In this document: positions 10,779 to 22,540 of the stretch, one piece after another
Layout: each line of letters opens with the position of its first letter
How positions within the stretch are numbered: position 1 is the first letter of the stretch
DNA from: Megaustenia siamemsis
Lineage: Eukaryota; Mollusca; Gastropoda; Stylommatophora; Ariophantidae
Direction of reading: 5' to 3'
Assembly: GCA_032433765.1 (NCBI GenBank)
Contig: JAVIAB010000051.1
Location: 147,711,275-147,775,274, forward strand
Length of the DNA stretch: 64,000 bases
Made by a program: the position numbers and the translations under genes
Notes under the pieces: generated by a model
What the model saw: only the letters and a program-made list of their open reading frames with translations
Told to the model about the DNA's origin: nothing
Databases searched by the model: none

Positions 10779-12006
10779 TGTTATAGAGTTGAGCTATTGA
10801 GAGCTTGTTACCGCTTCTCAATAGACAGATAGCAGTATAATATAGTGGCGACCAGCAGAATTTAAGTATAGATTTTCCAGAATACAAATTAGGATAACAA
10901 GTTGTAGAGAGTGGGTAGTGGACACCCACCGAAGTAGAAAGGGTCATGACTTGGCCTTGAGATAATAGTTGAAGGGGATTTTCCATGAATCGCCACTCGC
11001 CCAGTTGTTGTGAAGGTGACCATCACATACATAACACGCATCGACCTCGTGATGTTGTTGTAAAATCTCCATGATTGTCCATGCAAGTTAGTAGTTATTG
11101 TCAAAGTCATGGAACGGTCAAGTGGTCATCCAGCTACCAGGATGAGGTAATGTTATTCCAAACAGGTTGTAAAGATTCCGGGAAACAGGATGCTTTGTCT
11201 AAATTTGGGAAAGTTCAGGTGAGTCACAGATGGTGGACACTGGACACGTAGACGTAGAGTGACCAACACTTGTGATCATAAGGGTCGCAGGGGCACTCGG
11301 CAGCAGCTGATTGGCTGCTGAGCCTCAGGTAGAAGAGAGTTGTTGTGAGTACTTAAGGTCTTGCACAACAGTTTAAGTTGAGTTAAGCCAGAGATTTTTA
11401 GAAGAGAAAGTAGAATGTAGACTAAGTCAGTTAAGTAGGTCAGAGTCAGAAATTGGAGTTAGGTCAAAGAAGTTAGGAGAAAGTCAGAAAGTTGAGTCAG
11501 TCAAAAGTTAGAAGTAGAAGCAGTTAAGTAGTCTGGAAACAGTTAGAGTAAGAACAGCTAGAAGTTAAGATTAGAAGTGAAGTCAGTAGTTCGAATCTCC
11601 AAGTGTAGTTCAAGTCAGTTTAGAAGTTATTCTTGATAGATAGTTGATCAAGAATATTATGACTTTAGTTGTGAAGTGATTGTGTTTCCATTTTGAAGTG
11701 TTTGACATATTCTACATCTCGTAAGTAGACAAATTGAATGATGTCTGATGAACAATGTTATATGACAGTATGCACTAATGGACATTGCATAATCATCAGA
11801 GTAACCTACGCATGTCCAGAACTTAAGAACATTAGATTCAGAGAAGTGCATCCACTATATTGTATCACGGCGAATTCAATAAACTGATTATCATTATTGT
11901 TAAAGAAAGACTCTGTCATGATCTTACATGTTACCTCAATGTTGTGATGTGCTGTGACCATTGAAGAAGATAGAGTTATAACAAAGAACAAGACGACTCT
12001 ATTACA
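10779..12006. mobile_element. Probable solo LTR, 1228 bp
   Basis: The segment begins TGTTATAGAGT and ends ACTCTATTACA, near-perfect short inverted termini starting TG and ending CA. It is flanked by AATG on both sides (10775-10778 and 12007-12010), and without it the 35-bp satellite is continuous. There is no gag or pol coding sequence, so this looks like an LTR left by recombination. A direct duplication of 4 bp is compatible with a Gypsy-type integrase, which is an inference. Orientation is not determined. Confidence 0.75.
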
Positions 12007-12690
12007 AATGAGCCTCAGACATAGAGTAGCTTATACACCTAAATGAGCCTCAGACATAGAGTAGCTTATACACCTAAATGAGCCTCAGACATAGAGTAGC
12101 TTATACACGTAAATGAGCCACAGGCACAGAGTAGCTTATACACCTAAATGAGCCTCAGACATAGAGTAGCTTATACACCTAAATGAGCCACTGACATAGA
12201 GTAGCTTATACACCTAAATGAGCCACTGACATAGAGTAGCTTATACACGTAAATGAGCCTCAGACATAGAGTATCTTATACACCTAAATGAGCCTCAGAC
12301 ATAGAGTATCTTATACACCTAAATGAGCCTCAGACATAGAGTAGCTTATACACCTAAATGAGCCTCAGACACTGAGTATATTCTACACGTAAATGAGTCA
12401 CAGACACAGAGTATAATCTACACGTAAATGAGTCACAGACACAGAGTATATTCTACACGTAAATGAGTCACAGACACAGGGTATGTTCTACACGAGAATG
12501 AGTCACATACACCGGGTATGTTCTACACGTAAATGAGTCACAGACACAGGGTATGCATTTTACACGTGAATGAGTCACAGACACAGGGTATGCATTTTAC
12601 ACGTGAATGAGTCACAGACACAGGGTATGCATTTTACACGTGAATGAGTCACAGACACAGAGTATGTATTCTACACGTAAACGTATTACT
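12007..12690. repeat. 35-bp satellite, right block with divergent 3' part
   Basis: This continues the array at 10555. From about 12370 the units shift to a variant with GAGTCACAGACACAGGGTAT and lengths of about 35-37 bp. The block stops about 50 bp before the Rx stop codon. Confidence 0.93.
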
Positions 12691-12737
12691 GTTGATTTAT
12701 TCACAAATACTGCATTATTTGCTTTGAAACATAATTT

Positions 12738-13145
12738 CTATAGGTGTTCCCGTGTCCGGATCCGCAGAGAAGCGATGTTGTAACCCTTGTCCATACTGAT
12801 ATCTGAACTGTCCCCGGACCGGCCAAGGCTGGTCATCATCGGGCTGAAAGGACCGGACAGTCCTTGCAAACGAGCGGTCCCGTTGTTACACGAGAGATAC
12901 TCCGAGAATTGCCTTGAATTGCAGTTACTAACCGAGGCCGCATGTGTTGAGAATGCTGACGTCATGTCTGTTGTCATTCCTCCAATCGTTGGAGATATCC
13001 AAGGATCAATGGGCAGAGGCGTCGTCTCCATTGAAGCAGATCTGGAAAAGTTAGAGACAGCTGGCACCGTCAGGCCTTCATTGAATTTTGCATATTCAAT
13101 TTTGTCCTGCCTTCTCCATTTAGCTCGTCTATTCTGAAACCACAC
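12738..13145 (-). CDS. Rx: Retinal homeobox protein Rx, 3'-terminal coding exon
   Basis: Rx/rax is a paired-class transcription factor used in eye-field and anterior neural patterning. This exon encodes 135 residues and a TAG stop. It starts at a splice acceptor (TTTCCAG, exon from 13145) with homeodomain residues 47-60 (VWFQNRRAKWRRQDK), carrying Q50 and N51. A motif PIDPWISP (12993-13013) matches the PVDPWLSPP-like motif I know from Rx proteins. The last residues, YNIASLRIRTREHL (12741-12782), form an OAR-like C-terminal tail. The exon joins in phase 0 to 34790-35211, restoring a 60-residue homeodomain. The 35-bp satellite begins just beyond the stop, so the 3' UTR is either short or runs into satellite. 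Another paired-class gene is possible but less likely. Confidence 0.88.
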   Translation of the reverse strand: MWFQNRRAKWRRQDKIEYAKFNEGLTVPAVSNFSRSASMETTPLPIDPWISPTIGGMTTDMTSAFSTHAASVSNCNSRQFSEYLSCNNGTARLQGLSGPFSPMMTSLGRSGDSSDISMDKGYNIASLRIRTREHL

Positions 13146-13317
13146 CTGGAAATATATCAACACATATAATTTAAGTTCGTTGTAAGTAATCTTTCCGGGA
13201 AGTAACCCAAACATAATATAATTTTATTTTAAGAGTAGATTATCTTTAATGAATTAAAATATTACATGTCGGAAAATTAATTGTGTATGATATGTTTAAA
13301 CATAGTTAATTAAACGA

Positions 13318-13468
13318 GAAAGAGAGAGAGAGGAAAAAAAAGAGAGAAAAAAAAGATAGAGAAATAGAGATAGAGAGTGAAAGAGTGAGAAAAAGTGAGA
13401 GAAAGAGATAGTGAAAGAGAAAAGAGAAAGAGAGATATAGGGAGAGAGAAAGAGAGAGAGCGAGAGTC
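13318..13468. repeat. Purine-rich GA/GAAA low-complexity tract
   Basis: Almost all G and A on the plus strand, hence a pyrimidine tract about 170-320 bases upstream of the Rx acceptor at 13145 on the sense strand. Confidence 0.9.
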
Positions 13469-13609
13469 AATTTACACAAACACAGGCAGCCCTATACAAC
13501 ACATATGGTCTTATTCAAGGTATTGGGCTTGCTAGTTTTACACACAACATAAACATGTTTGTGTACACAATTTTGGACTGGCTGTAATCTAATAATGTCA
13601 GATGTCAAC

Positions 13610-13710
13610 AAATGTCCCCCACAGTTTGGTACATGGTAGAGCAGTGGTTACTAAACTGGTCTACATGGGACAAGGAGTTGGGTTCAATTCCAAATAACGA
13701 CCTGAAAACA
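13610..13710 (+). mobile_element. Possible tRNA-derived SINE head
   Basis: GGTAGAGCAGTGGTTACTAA resembles box A and GGGTTCAATTCC resembles box B, spaced as in a tRNA. The downstream GAGCCGGATTAAGAACCTTT may be the body. Only one copy is visible, so the boundaries are uncertain. Confidence 0.45.
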
Positions 13711-14221
13711 GAGCCGGATTAAGAACCTTTGAGGCCCTAAGCATTTAAAATATTTGCCCCCTCTCCCCCAGCTGCTTCCTTAGCTATTTGTCTTTTTAAA
13801 ATATTTTCTACAAAGACTGCAGTTATTTGTAGTCAGAGCTATCTCTCACAGGAAGGCAGACTTTGCAGATTAACATTACCTGTTTTAATTATGTGGCTAC
13901 CAGGTCCTTACCTCGGACCACGGTGAGGGGAGAACATACCTCTTCCTCTGAAATGATTCACTGATTATCGCCTCGGAAGTTTCCCTCTATAATAATATTC
14001 ATTTATTATTATTTGTCTCCAGCCTAAACCACTGGAAACTACTATTCGTGCTGTTTCGTCCTAAATGTTTGTCTGCAACGCAAGTATTCAGCCCTGCCCT
14101 ATCCAGGATATACTTGTCTTAACAGGAAAAAATACAGATACACTATATATTTCCGAGCTGTGATCGCGGCCTTATGCTATAATCATGATAACACCTGCGC
14201 GCAAAGACATTGCCTACAAAG

Positions 14222-14395
14222 CTAATTTTTTAGTTAGCTGAGTGGCGGTGTTCCCTAGCGTTTGGCTTTTCGTGGCAAGGCGCTGTGCCACTGAGTACGG
14301 GTTCGATCCTGCTTTGATCCATATTTTTTTCTTTTGTTGATTATTTGTCTATTTTTCCGAGTGCTGTAAACATACCTCTTCCTCTGAATTGATTC
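14222..14395 (+). mobile_element. tRNA-derived SINE, family 1, copy 2
   Basis: It has box A-like TTAGCTGAGTGGCGGTG, CGTGGCAAGGCGCTG and box B GGTTCGATCCTGC near 14309, then a T-rich body and TGTAAACATACCTCTTCCTC. Co-linear with 199-362. Confidence 0.6.
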
Positions 14396-14755
14396 GAGAA
14401 AATAATAAAACCACTGTCCCTTGACCACGCATGTCGTCTGAGGCGACTAAGTTTGGGGTCAAGGTCTCCGTCGGAGCTAGGGAGTTCATGTAACTGAGCT
14501 GAAACCATCATCAATGTTTTGGCCAGTGTGTAGTGAGGATGTTGTATACTGGAAACGTGCTGAGGACGAAATCTGAACATGATGTTGTTGTCCGCTGAGC
14601 AATGAAGATGATCTGTCGACTAAAGTTAACATGACCTTGATTGCCAAGTTGGAAGTTTGTCATTGGTTTCACAGTTACCGACTTCAAGGTCACGATCTCT
14701 AGGCTGGAAAGTTGGGGTATAGTGTTATTTCTTGAAGCTACTGTAGGGTAGTTAC

Positions 14756-15442
14756 CAACCCATTCGCTACTGACTAAACAACATAGGTCAGAACAACGAG
14801 AGCCTCAATCGCTACTGACTAAACAACATAGGTCAAAGCAACGAGAGCCTCATTCGCTACTGACTAAACAACATAGGTCAGAACACCGAGAGCCTCATTC
14901 GCTACTGACTAAACAACATAGGCCAGAGCAACGAGAGCCTCATTCGTTACTGACTAAACGACATAGGTCAGAACAACGAGAGCCTCATTCGTTACTGACT
15001 AAACAACATAGGTCAGAACAACGAGAGCCTCATTCGCTACTGACTAAACAACATAGGTCAGAACACCGAGAGCCTCATTCGCTACTGACTAAACAACATA
15101 GGCCAGAGCAACGAGAGCCTCATTCGTTACTGACTAAACAACATAGGTCAGAACACCGAGAGCCTCATTCGCTACTGACTAAACAACATAGGCCAGAGCA
15201 ACGAGAGCCTCATTCGCTACTGACTAAACAACATAGGTCAGAACACCGAGAGCCTCATTCGCTACTGACTAAACAACATAGGCCAGAGCAACGAGAGCCT
15301 CATTCGTTACTGACTAAACAACATAGGTCAGAACACCGAGAGCCTCATTCGCTACTGACTAAACAACATAGGCCAGAGCAACGAGAGCCTCATTCGCTAC
15401 TGACTAAACAACATAGGTCAGAACACCGAGAGCCTCATTCGT
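14756..15442. repeat. 45-bp satellite with 90-bp higher-order period
   Basis: Units containing CATTCGCTACTGACTAAACA recur every 45 bp, about 15 copies. Many alternate between GGTCAGAACACCGAG and GGCCAGAGCAACGAG, giving a dimeric 90-bp higher-order unit. Confidence 0.95.
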
Positions 15443-15581
15443 TGTCTGTAAAAACTCCTATGGTTTGACAATCAAGACCAAATGGTGGCCCGAGTTCACG
15501 TTCTTGAAAAGTCAAGAGTTGCCGCCAGAGTTGATGCTGAGGGAGACATCATGTACTGGCAAACTATGGGCTTCCTCTACT

Positions 15582-16060
15582 TCTTCTTCTTTTCTCTTTT
15601 CACTGATACCTAAAAGGTGTCGTGGTTTATATCATTTGTCGTTCTTGAGCTGCTCGAATTGTCTGAATTAGTGATTTTCCTTTGTTGTTACATGTCTCTG
15701 TCACTGCTTCTATCCATCTTCTTCTTTTCTCTTTTCACTGATACCTAAAAGGTGTCGTGGTTTATATAATTTGTCGTTCTTGAGCTGCTCGAACTGTCTG
15801 AATTAGTGATTTTCCTTTGTTGTTTGCATGTCTCTGTCACTGCATCTATCCATCTTCTTCTGGGTCTTCCTCTTGGTCTTTTTCATGCATTCTCGAGAAG
15901 AACGCCCTTGATGGTGATTGGTGAGGATTCATTCTGACCAGGTAGCCGAACCATTTAAGTTTTTGTTGTTCTATATATTGTTGTTGTTCTATATATTGTT
16001 GTTGTTCTATATATTGTTGTTGTTCTATATATTGTTGTTGTTCTATATATTCTTGGCAGG
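15582..16060 (-). mobile_element. LINE 3' end fragment (family G) with local duplications
   Basis: The minus strand encodes a LINE C-terminal segment KWFGYLVRMNPHQSPSRAFF followed by an acidic EKDQEEDPEEDG. A segment of about 137 bp (15582-15718) is directly repeated at 15719-15850. At 15961-16053 a unit containing TTGTTGTTCTATATA is repeated five times at 18 bp. Confidence 0.6.
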
Positions 16061-16984
16061 GTTTTGCTCCTACCAAACTACGGGCTTGACGGCAATAAAC
16101 TATATGATATCACGATCGCAGCCCTTAGAGAAAACTGAATTTCACCTCAAATGTTTTGAATACTATTCCACAAAATTTAAAATGACAAGCGCAAGAAAGC
16201 ACTGTAGTTTGCTTGACTGTTACACACAAATAGGTGACAGATTGTTTTGTTACATAAAAGGAGGTCACAGATTGATTTGCTACATAAAAGGAGCTCGCGA
16301 CTTTGGGAAAAAAATATATTGAAAAACGTTCCCTTAGGGCGTTTGTTTTAAGAACCATCTCGTTCATTCTGTAGGTTTCTTGTTTGCTTGGTCGTGTCCC
16401 TCGTTTGTGCTTTATTGGGATATGTTCCCAGGGTATGTTCATGCAGTGAATGTAGACTAGAGATGGCATGCGTTGGTTTGTTCCCGCGCGGTAACTGAAC
16501 CAAAAGGGTACCTCGATTTTAGGTTTGGTAAGGTCATAGTGTGAAGGTGACACAGTTCATATTTTCAGTCTTGTCTACTAAAACATGGATGGATAGAACG
16601 GCTGTGTATATGCACAGCAGGGTGAGGCAAAGGTAAATTAAATTATAGGGTTGATCTTAAATTCAGGGTAAAAGTGTTTGAGGAAAAGAAAAAATAAGTG
16701 GCCATTCACACAGGAGATAAACACAACACATTTATTATGACATGTGGCTGAAACAGATCTTTAATGATACTTTGTGTTGAAAGTAATTTAATAATCAGTG
16801 AACAGTATTTTATAATTGAATAAATACATGAATACCAAATGAATGAATGAATACCAAATACACTGTACGTTGTGATGAAAGAAATATAAACAAACAGTAA
16901 ATTCACTATCTACATTATGAAGAACAATGAGAGTGCAGACTTCTATGTTAGAAAGTCGCTGGTGGAAGGAATATGATTTGTGAG
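16060..16984. other. No recognised feature
   Basis: Unique-looking AT-rich intronic DNA. It contains a local repeat (ACAGATTGTTTTGTTACATA, ACAGATTGATTTGCTACATA near 16228-16290) but no domain I can identify. Confidence 0.4.
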
Positions 16985-17525
16985 AAGCCACTTGTAGGGG
17001 GCGCGAGAAGCCACATCTAGTAGCCACGAGAAATCAAATCTAGTAGCCACGAGAAGCCACATCTAGTAACCACGAGAAATCAAATCTAGTAGCAACGAGA
17101 AGCCACATCTAGTAACCACGAGAAATAAAATCTAGTAGCAACGAGAAGCCACATCTAGTAGCCACGAGAAATCAAATCTAGTAGCAACGAGAAGTCACAT
17201 CTAGTAACCACGAGAAATCAAATCTAGTAGCAACGAGAAGCCACATCTAGTAACCACGAGAAATCAAATCTAGTAGCAACGAGAAGCCACATCTAGTAGC
17301 CACGAGAAATCAAATCTAGTAGCAACGAGAAGCCACATCTAGTAGCCACGAGAAATCAAATCTAGTAGCAACGAGAAGCCACATCTAGTAGCCACGACAA
17401 GTCACATCTAGTAGCCACGAGAAATCAAATCTAGTAGCAACGAGAAGCCACATCTAGTAGCCACGAGAAATCAAATCTAGTAGCAACGAGAAGCCACATC
17501 TAGTAACCACGAGAAATCAAATCTA
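16985..17525. repeat. 23-bp satellite (46-bp dimer), left block
   Basis: Alternating 23-bp monomers, one with AGAAATCAAATCTAGTAGCA and one with AGAAGCCACATCTAGTAACC. The array is cut by the transposon at 17526 and one further partial unit follows it at 19637-19651. Confidence 0.95.
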
Positions 17526-19636
17526 TAGCTCGTTTCAAATCACTTGCCCAACTTCAAAACGTTATTGCTCAGAAACCGTTTGCTAAAAACTGTTGAAATT
17601 TTCCAAATGTTATTAGAATGCAAAAGACCCTTTAAATGTATATTTAACAAATATCTTGCAGCTGCAGTTTTCTTAAAGCGGCGAATTTCTTTGATTTTTG
17701 TCAAAATTGTAAATTGTGAACCCCTAAATAATAGAAATTACCGTAGTTTCTGGTCTATGATTAATTTTCACTAGGTAAAGGCGTGGCCGTAATGGGGAAA
17801 TAACTGAATAAGGAAAAACACCAGGTGAATTATTGTCTTCTCAGTTCGAGGACGGACGATAATATCAAGGTATACCTGTATGTCCAATTTTCATAGTTGT
17901 GTGGTCCTGAAAAGGACCGTTTGTTGAACTAATTTAAGGTAATATAGGGGCCGACATTGTGGGGGCTATATACTTTCATTCTGAATCAGACGAGTCTAAA
18001 AGATTAATAACTGTTTGGGGTTGGATATTCCACAAACCATAATTTTTCCAATATTCCTCTTCCTGTTTTAAGACGTGGTCTTCACATTTAGCTCAATAAT
18101 CTTTGTTTATATTTAATAAAGCGAGATTAGCAAGAGTCTTTACATCGCATATTTTGAATGTTGTATTTTCATCTGCCACTTGTCCTTTTAATTTTGCCCA
18201 GATTAGTTCTATTGGATTTAAATGAGCATGGTAAGGTGGCAGCCTCAAACTTATATGACCGTGCTCTTGGATAATCTTATCTATTTGAAAAATCTTTGTC
18301 CTTTGTTTTTGCTTTACTAGAGATAGTAATTCAGGTTTTAAGTACATGTTATTAAATTGTATGTGCTCCTTTGTGAGCCATATCTTAATAGCATCTTTTG
18401 TACTGGATGACGTCTGGACTTTATCTTCAAGTGCAACAATGTTGTGGTACGCTGCATTGTCCATTATTAGGCAAGATGGTCGATCTAGTGATGGGAGAAC
18501 AGAATTTTCAATCCAATGTCTAAATATGTGACCATTCATCTGAGAGTGATAATCCCGATTGTCTATGGATTTTGAAAGAAAAATTAGCTCTGCATTCTGT
18601 ATTAGTCCTTGTTGTCGACTACCTGCATGAGCAATTATCAAGCGCTGTCCTTTGCTGCTAGGTATTAATCTCTTAATCTTTCCATCTGATGACTGCCATT
18701 CCCTTTGGTTAGTGTGGTGAGCATTGATCCATGTTTAATCCAAGTACACAATATCATAACCTTGCTTGCGCACCTCTTTTACTTCACGTAAGTACTTGCT
18801 TCTCATGACTACTATATGTGGCTTCTCACAGATGATGTTTCGTCCATTGGAATACTTTCTGAATGTAAAGCCTGCAGCTCTCACATTCCTCCATAATGTA
18901 GACTTTGATATTTCAATACTGTTGTTCTTTTTCAGCGAAATTTTTAATTTTCTTATTGTAACAGTTTCATTCATACCCAACATTTTGCGAATTTCACTTC
19001 TAATAAGTTCACTGTCGAAATTATCCAACATTTTTGCTCTTCCTTGTGATTTTGTATATTTTGAACATGTCACGTGCTTGAATCCAGCGATTAAATGACC
19101 GTTTAGATAAATCCAAAATGTGTCTTGTCCTATTCTCAGGGTTTTCTAAAGAATGAAATAATCTTCCTCGTTTAGCCTCTTTGCAAAAATAGTCATACAT
19201 TTTTATTGCGATGTTTTGTAAACTGCAGAATTTCATTTTAAGACTCATGATAAATGTTATTGTTCCACGTCTCCACCTATGAATGAACGGAAATGGAACA
19301 CACAATGCCTCGTGTTTTCTACAAGTGTCTAATTGTGTCAAAAAAACCACGGTAAAGCGTGCAAATACGTCAATTCTACCGTGTATGGATTTGTACTCGC
19401 TATTTTTAGTTTAAAATACTGTAAACATTAAGTTTTGACTACATCAATGGGTCGTTATAAATTTATATAAATCAAATAAGCAACAATAATAACTAAATGT
19501 TTTTTTAATGAAATTAATTCCCTGTTGGGTTCTAATCATTATAACTTTACATGCAAATTTTGAATATCTTACAACAAGCGGTTAAAAAGCTATCGATTTG
19601 ATTTTAAAAGTTGGGCACTAGTTATGAAACAAGCTA
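17526..19636 (-). mobile_element. Sailor-like IS630-Tc1-mariner DNA transposon, copy 2
   Basis: This 2111-bp element has the same terminal inverted repeats as copy 1 and TA duplications at 17524-17525 and 19637-19638. Removing it restores the satellite as CAAATC-TA-GTAGC. It therefore inserted into a pre-existing array within the Rx intron. Confidence 0.93.
17976..19252 (-). pseudogene. DDE transposase of copy 2, several disabling changes
   Basis: The same protein as at 2526-3804. It differs by a stop replacing the residue after the first catalytic aspartate (TTGGATTAA near 18736-18744), a 5-bp deletion near 19067 that shifts the frame in the N-terminal region, and a stop replacing a tryptophan near 18091. 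The catalytic triad region is otherwise clear: CLIMDNAAYH with D at 18459-18461 and NPIELIWAKLK with E at 18207-18209, 84 codons apart (DD83E). Copies 1 and 2 carry their lesions at different places, so they decayed independently after insertion. Confidence 0.88.
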
Positions 19637-19651
19637 TAGTAGCTACGAGAA

Positions 19652-20690
19652 GCAACTATTTACGTGAAGTCCAAGAAATGCGTAAAGAACGTTATGATAT
19701 CGTCTATTTGGATGGTTCAATGTTGATCACACAATTACAAAGGAATAACAGTGATCAGTAGGAAGGATAAACTAATCGGTACCTTGCAGCAAAGGGTATA
19801 TCACTTGATAGATGAACATATAGTAAAGTAAACAAGTAAAGTACCGCACTTCACGCCAAGTGGCGTATAGGAAATGTGCTGTTAGTGACCATAAATTTTA
19901 CAGACCTTCGGCACATAATTTTTGGGGTAATGTGGTCAGTATTACGCCCGTGCCGCTTTACTTTCCCAGAAAAAAATCCGGTACCCATTAAAGGCTGGGT
20001 GAACCCGGAAGCCGTTAGTCGGGATCGAACCCTACCTCGTGTCCTTTGTTGTCCAGTTCACTAAACACTGAGCTATCGCGGCTCCCGATGAACATATAGG
20101 TAACAGACATAATGGACAGTTGCAGAAAGCTGAACTCGTTTTTGTTTCAAATTCGACCGACAATTGGGCACTCCGAGAGGCACAGCCACATGTTTAGAGA
20201 GTGGATTGAGAAAACTGTTCTTCCATCATTTGATCAACCCTCTTGTCTGGTTATGGACATAGTTCATACCACATTGTAGTTGCACATGAAGGTATTAAGT
20301 CCCGACATCTTCGAGTACTCACAATACATACCATATAACATATCCCTGAAACCTGATATGCTATACATTGTAAAGCAGACACAACGGACAATGATATTTC
20401 ATATAAACAGGTTCACGGTCTTAAATGCTTGAGACTTTCAACTTACCATTTACACACCCACCTAATAGAGCTCATTTGGAGCAAAGAAAAGGATAATTAG
20501 CAGCTGAAGTGAAATCTTCCATTTGCGCAATGTTCAGGCAATTACAAATATCCCCCTTTCTAATATAAGCAACGATTACTGGTCAGAATTATAGGACCAT
20601 GTCTTACTAGAAGAAGAGGCATTTTCAACAAAATAATGGTTTATGGGTTGTTGAGCCGAGCACAGTCATTAATCTGTTAGACTTGTAATG
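19652..20690 (+). pseudogene. Older, diverged relative of the Sailor-like transposase, split by a SINE
   Basis: The plus strand reads NYLREVQEMRKERYDIVYLD, clearly related to SKYLREVKEVRKQGYDIVYL of copies 1 and 2. After the SINE at 19824-20086 it continues with QKAELVFVSNSTDN, REWIEKTVLPSFDQPSCLVMD, YNISLKPDMLYIVKQTQRT and NDYWSEL, with many stops and frameshifts. It lies in the opposite orientation to copy 2 and immediately beside it. It lacks the helix-turn-helix region. Confidence 0.8.
19824..20086 (-). mobile_element. tRNA-derived SINE, family 2, copy 1
   Basis: Flanked by a 13-bp duplication GATGAACATATAG (19811-19823 and 20087-20099). On the minus strand the head reads GGAGCCGCGATAGCTCAGTG with box B GGTTCGATCCCGAC, then CGGGTTCACCCAGCC, and the tail contains GGCGTGAAGTGCGG and AGTAAAG-like repeats. 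It sits inside the transposase relic. Confidence 0.9.
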
Positions 20691-21617
20691 TTAGGTAATT
20701 AGAAGAAGTATTAGTTTACCATTTAATTATATTTGTGGTAGAAAATTGTTGACTAGAAAGTGTTACATTTTCACTTCTTTCACAATTAAAAATGAAGTTT
20801 CTCAAATATGGCAAGAATAAACATAAAGTAAGAAAAAATAACATTTTTTTGCTTCCTGCCTCAGGGAACAGTTCTTGTAAAAGGAAATGGTCCAGATACA
20901 TAATCTAGTAATAATAATAATGATAATAATAATAAATAATGATAAAATAAAAATAATAATAGTACGAGTGCTTGACTGAGTAGACTGACAACATTACTGC
21001 CATTAAGTGTTGAAAATTGTGTATGATAACTAAAATGCTCCTTTAACGTTAGACAAAGCAACTGTGCACTGATTTGGTGAGACATTGTAAGGCCTGACTG
21101 CCTTGAAGACAATGACAGAAACGGTTAACGTAAAGATTTGAGATATGGTGTCTGTGATGAGATAATCATTCTCCATTCACTCTTTGAGAGCCATTGATAG
21201 ACTGCTTAATTATCTGTCTCTTGTGCTCCTGTGCCAGGGAAAAGTTGCCACCTTTGACCATTTCTCCCCAAACTATTAAAGACTTAATAATGAACTTGTC
21301 AAGCTATACAACGGCGATTTCAAACCAGATAATCTTAAATTTAATTGGTCTCTTCTATTATTAACTGTCCCAAAAAGAGTTACTGTTGTGCTGAGACAAT
21401 TGATAGTCATAATGCCACACATCTGGCTGTCTTTCTCTGTAACAATTTCACAGACAAACTATCGATTATAATTCAGTTTAAAGATGAAACAAAATCATCA
21501 GATTTTGGCAGTTCAGTAACAAAAGAGTAGTAGGGGAAATATCTTCATAACTAGAAAAATCAAGATAAGGAGATTAGAGGTGATAGTATAAAAAAAAGAA
21601 GATAGAAATCAAGAGAG
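20691..21617. other. No recognised gene; AAT-rich stretch
   Basis: Unique-looking intronic DNA. An (AAT)n-rich microsatellite-like segment lies at 20908-20965. Confidence 0.5.
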
Positions 21618-21700
21618 CATAGGTGAATGTTACAGTTATAGCTGAATTAATGGTTAGAGCATACGTGAATGTTACAGTTATAGCTGAATTAATGGTTATT
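21618..21700. repeat. 39-bp tandem duplication
   Basis: Two copies of a segment containing GTGAATGTTACAGTTATAGC. Confidence 0.85.
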
Positions 21701-22540
21701 GCTGTAATGCTACGAGTTGATGTCAGCTTTTGCTCATTGACGTGGCGGGTCGTAATGGCTTTCTTGACATTCTCGGCTTTTACTGGAGAAGTTGGAGTTC
21801 GTCTTTCCCAGACTATGTTGAGAAGTAATAGGAAACTCTTTATACATAGCTTCGCAGCAGGAGGCATTCTGATCATCAGAAGCGGACCCGTCGAGCAAGT
21901 GTTTAGGTCCTTTAGCTTCTTGACACTTTAATGGAGGTGGCCCGCCTGGGTCATGAATCCCAGGTGTCGACCTCCTGCTGCGTTGACTCTAAAGCTGACA
22001 ATATATTCAACACAAAATACACTTACTCTACGCAACACGTCTGTTCGAATACGGTTTTTGGCAGTGGGGTATAAGTACTTGTCTTATCTTTACCCAGCAC
22101 ATTGAGGTCCTCTCCGTGGTGGCAGAGGGTCTAAAGTGGCTTGTGGTTGCAACGTCTTTTATATTGGCTCGCGTACAAGCTAATTTGGCATGACACAATT
22201 AGGCGGGAAGGAGTGGATTCGAACCTGATAATAGGTGATAAAGATAGGTCGGGCTGATAATTTCATTTCTTGAACTGTCGGTGTTCCAAACATCTGGTGT
22301 CGCTCACCTTCGATCGATGATGCCATCTCTTATCGCTTATCGTTCACGTCTCGGATTAAACTGTCACTATGCTGTTGACTTACGTGGAAGTCAGGTGTGG
22401 TCAATTTGTCGCCTAGTCGTCTGAATTTCAGGTTATTTTGAGATTGCTGAAATGTCTCGGTTTTGCCAGAGCCAGCATGATGCTCTTTTGACTGACTCAG
22501 CAATAGTCTTCAGTGTTCATTTTTAGAATTCCCCCTTAAT
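21701..22540. other. No recognised feature
   Basis: Intronic DNA without a clear motif. Its GC content is higher than its surroundings, so it may be old mobile-element sequence. Confidence 0.3.
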
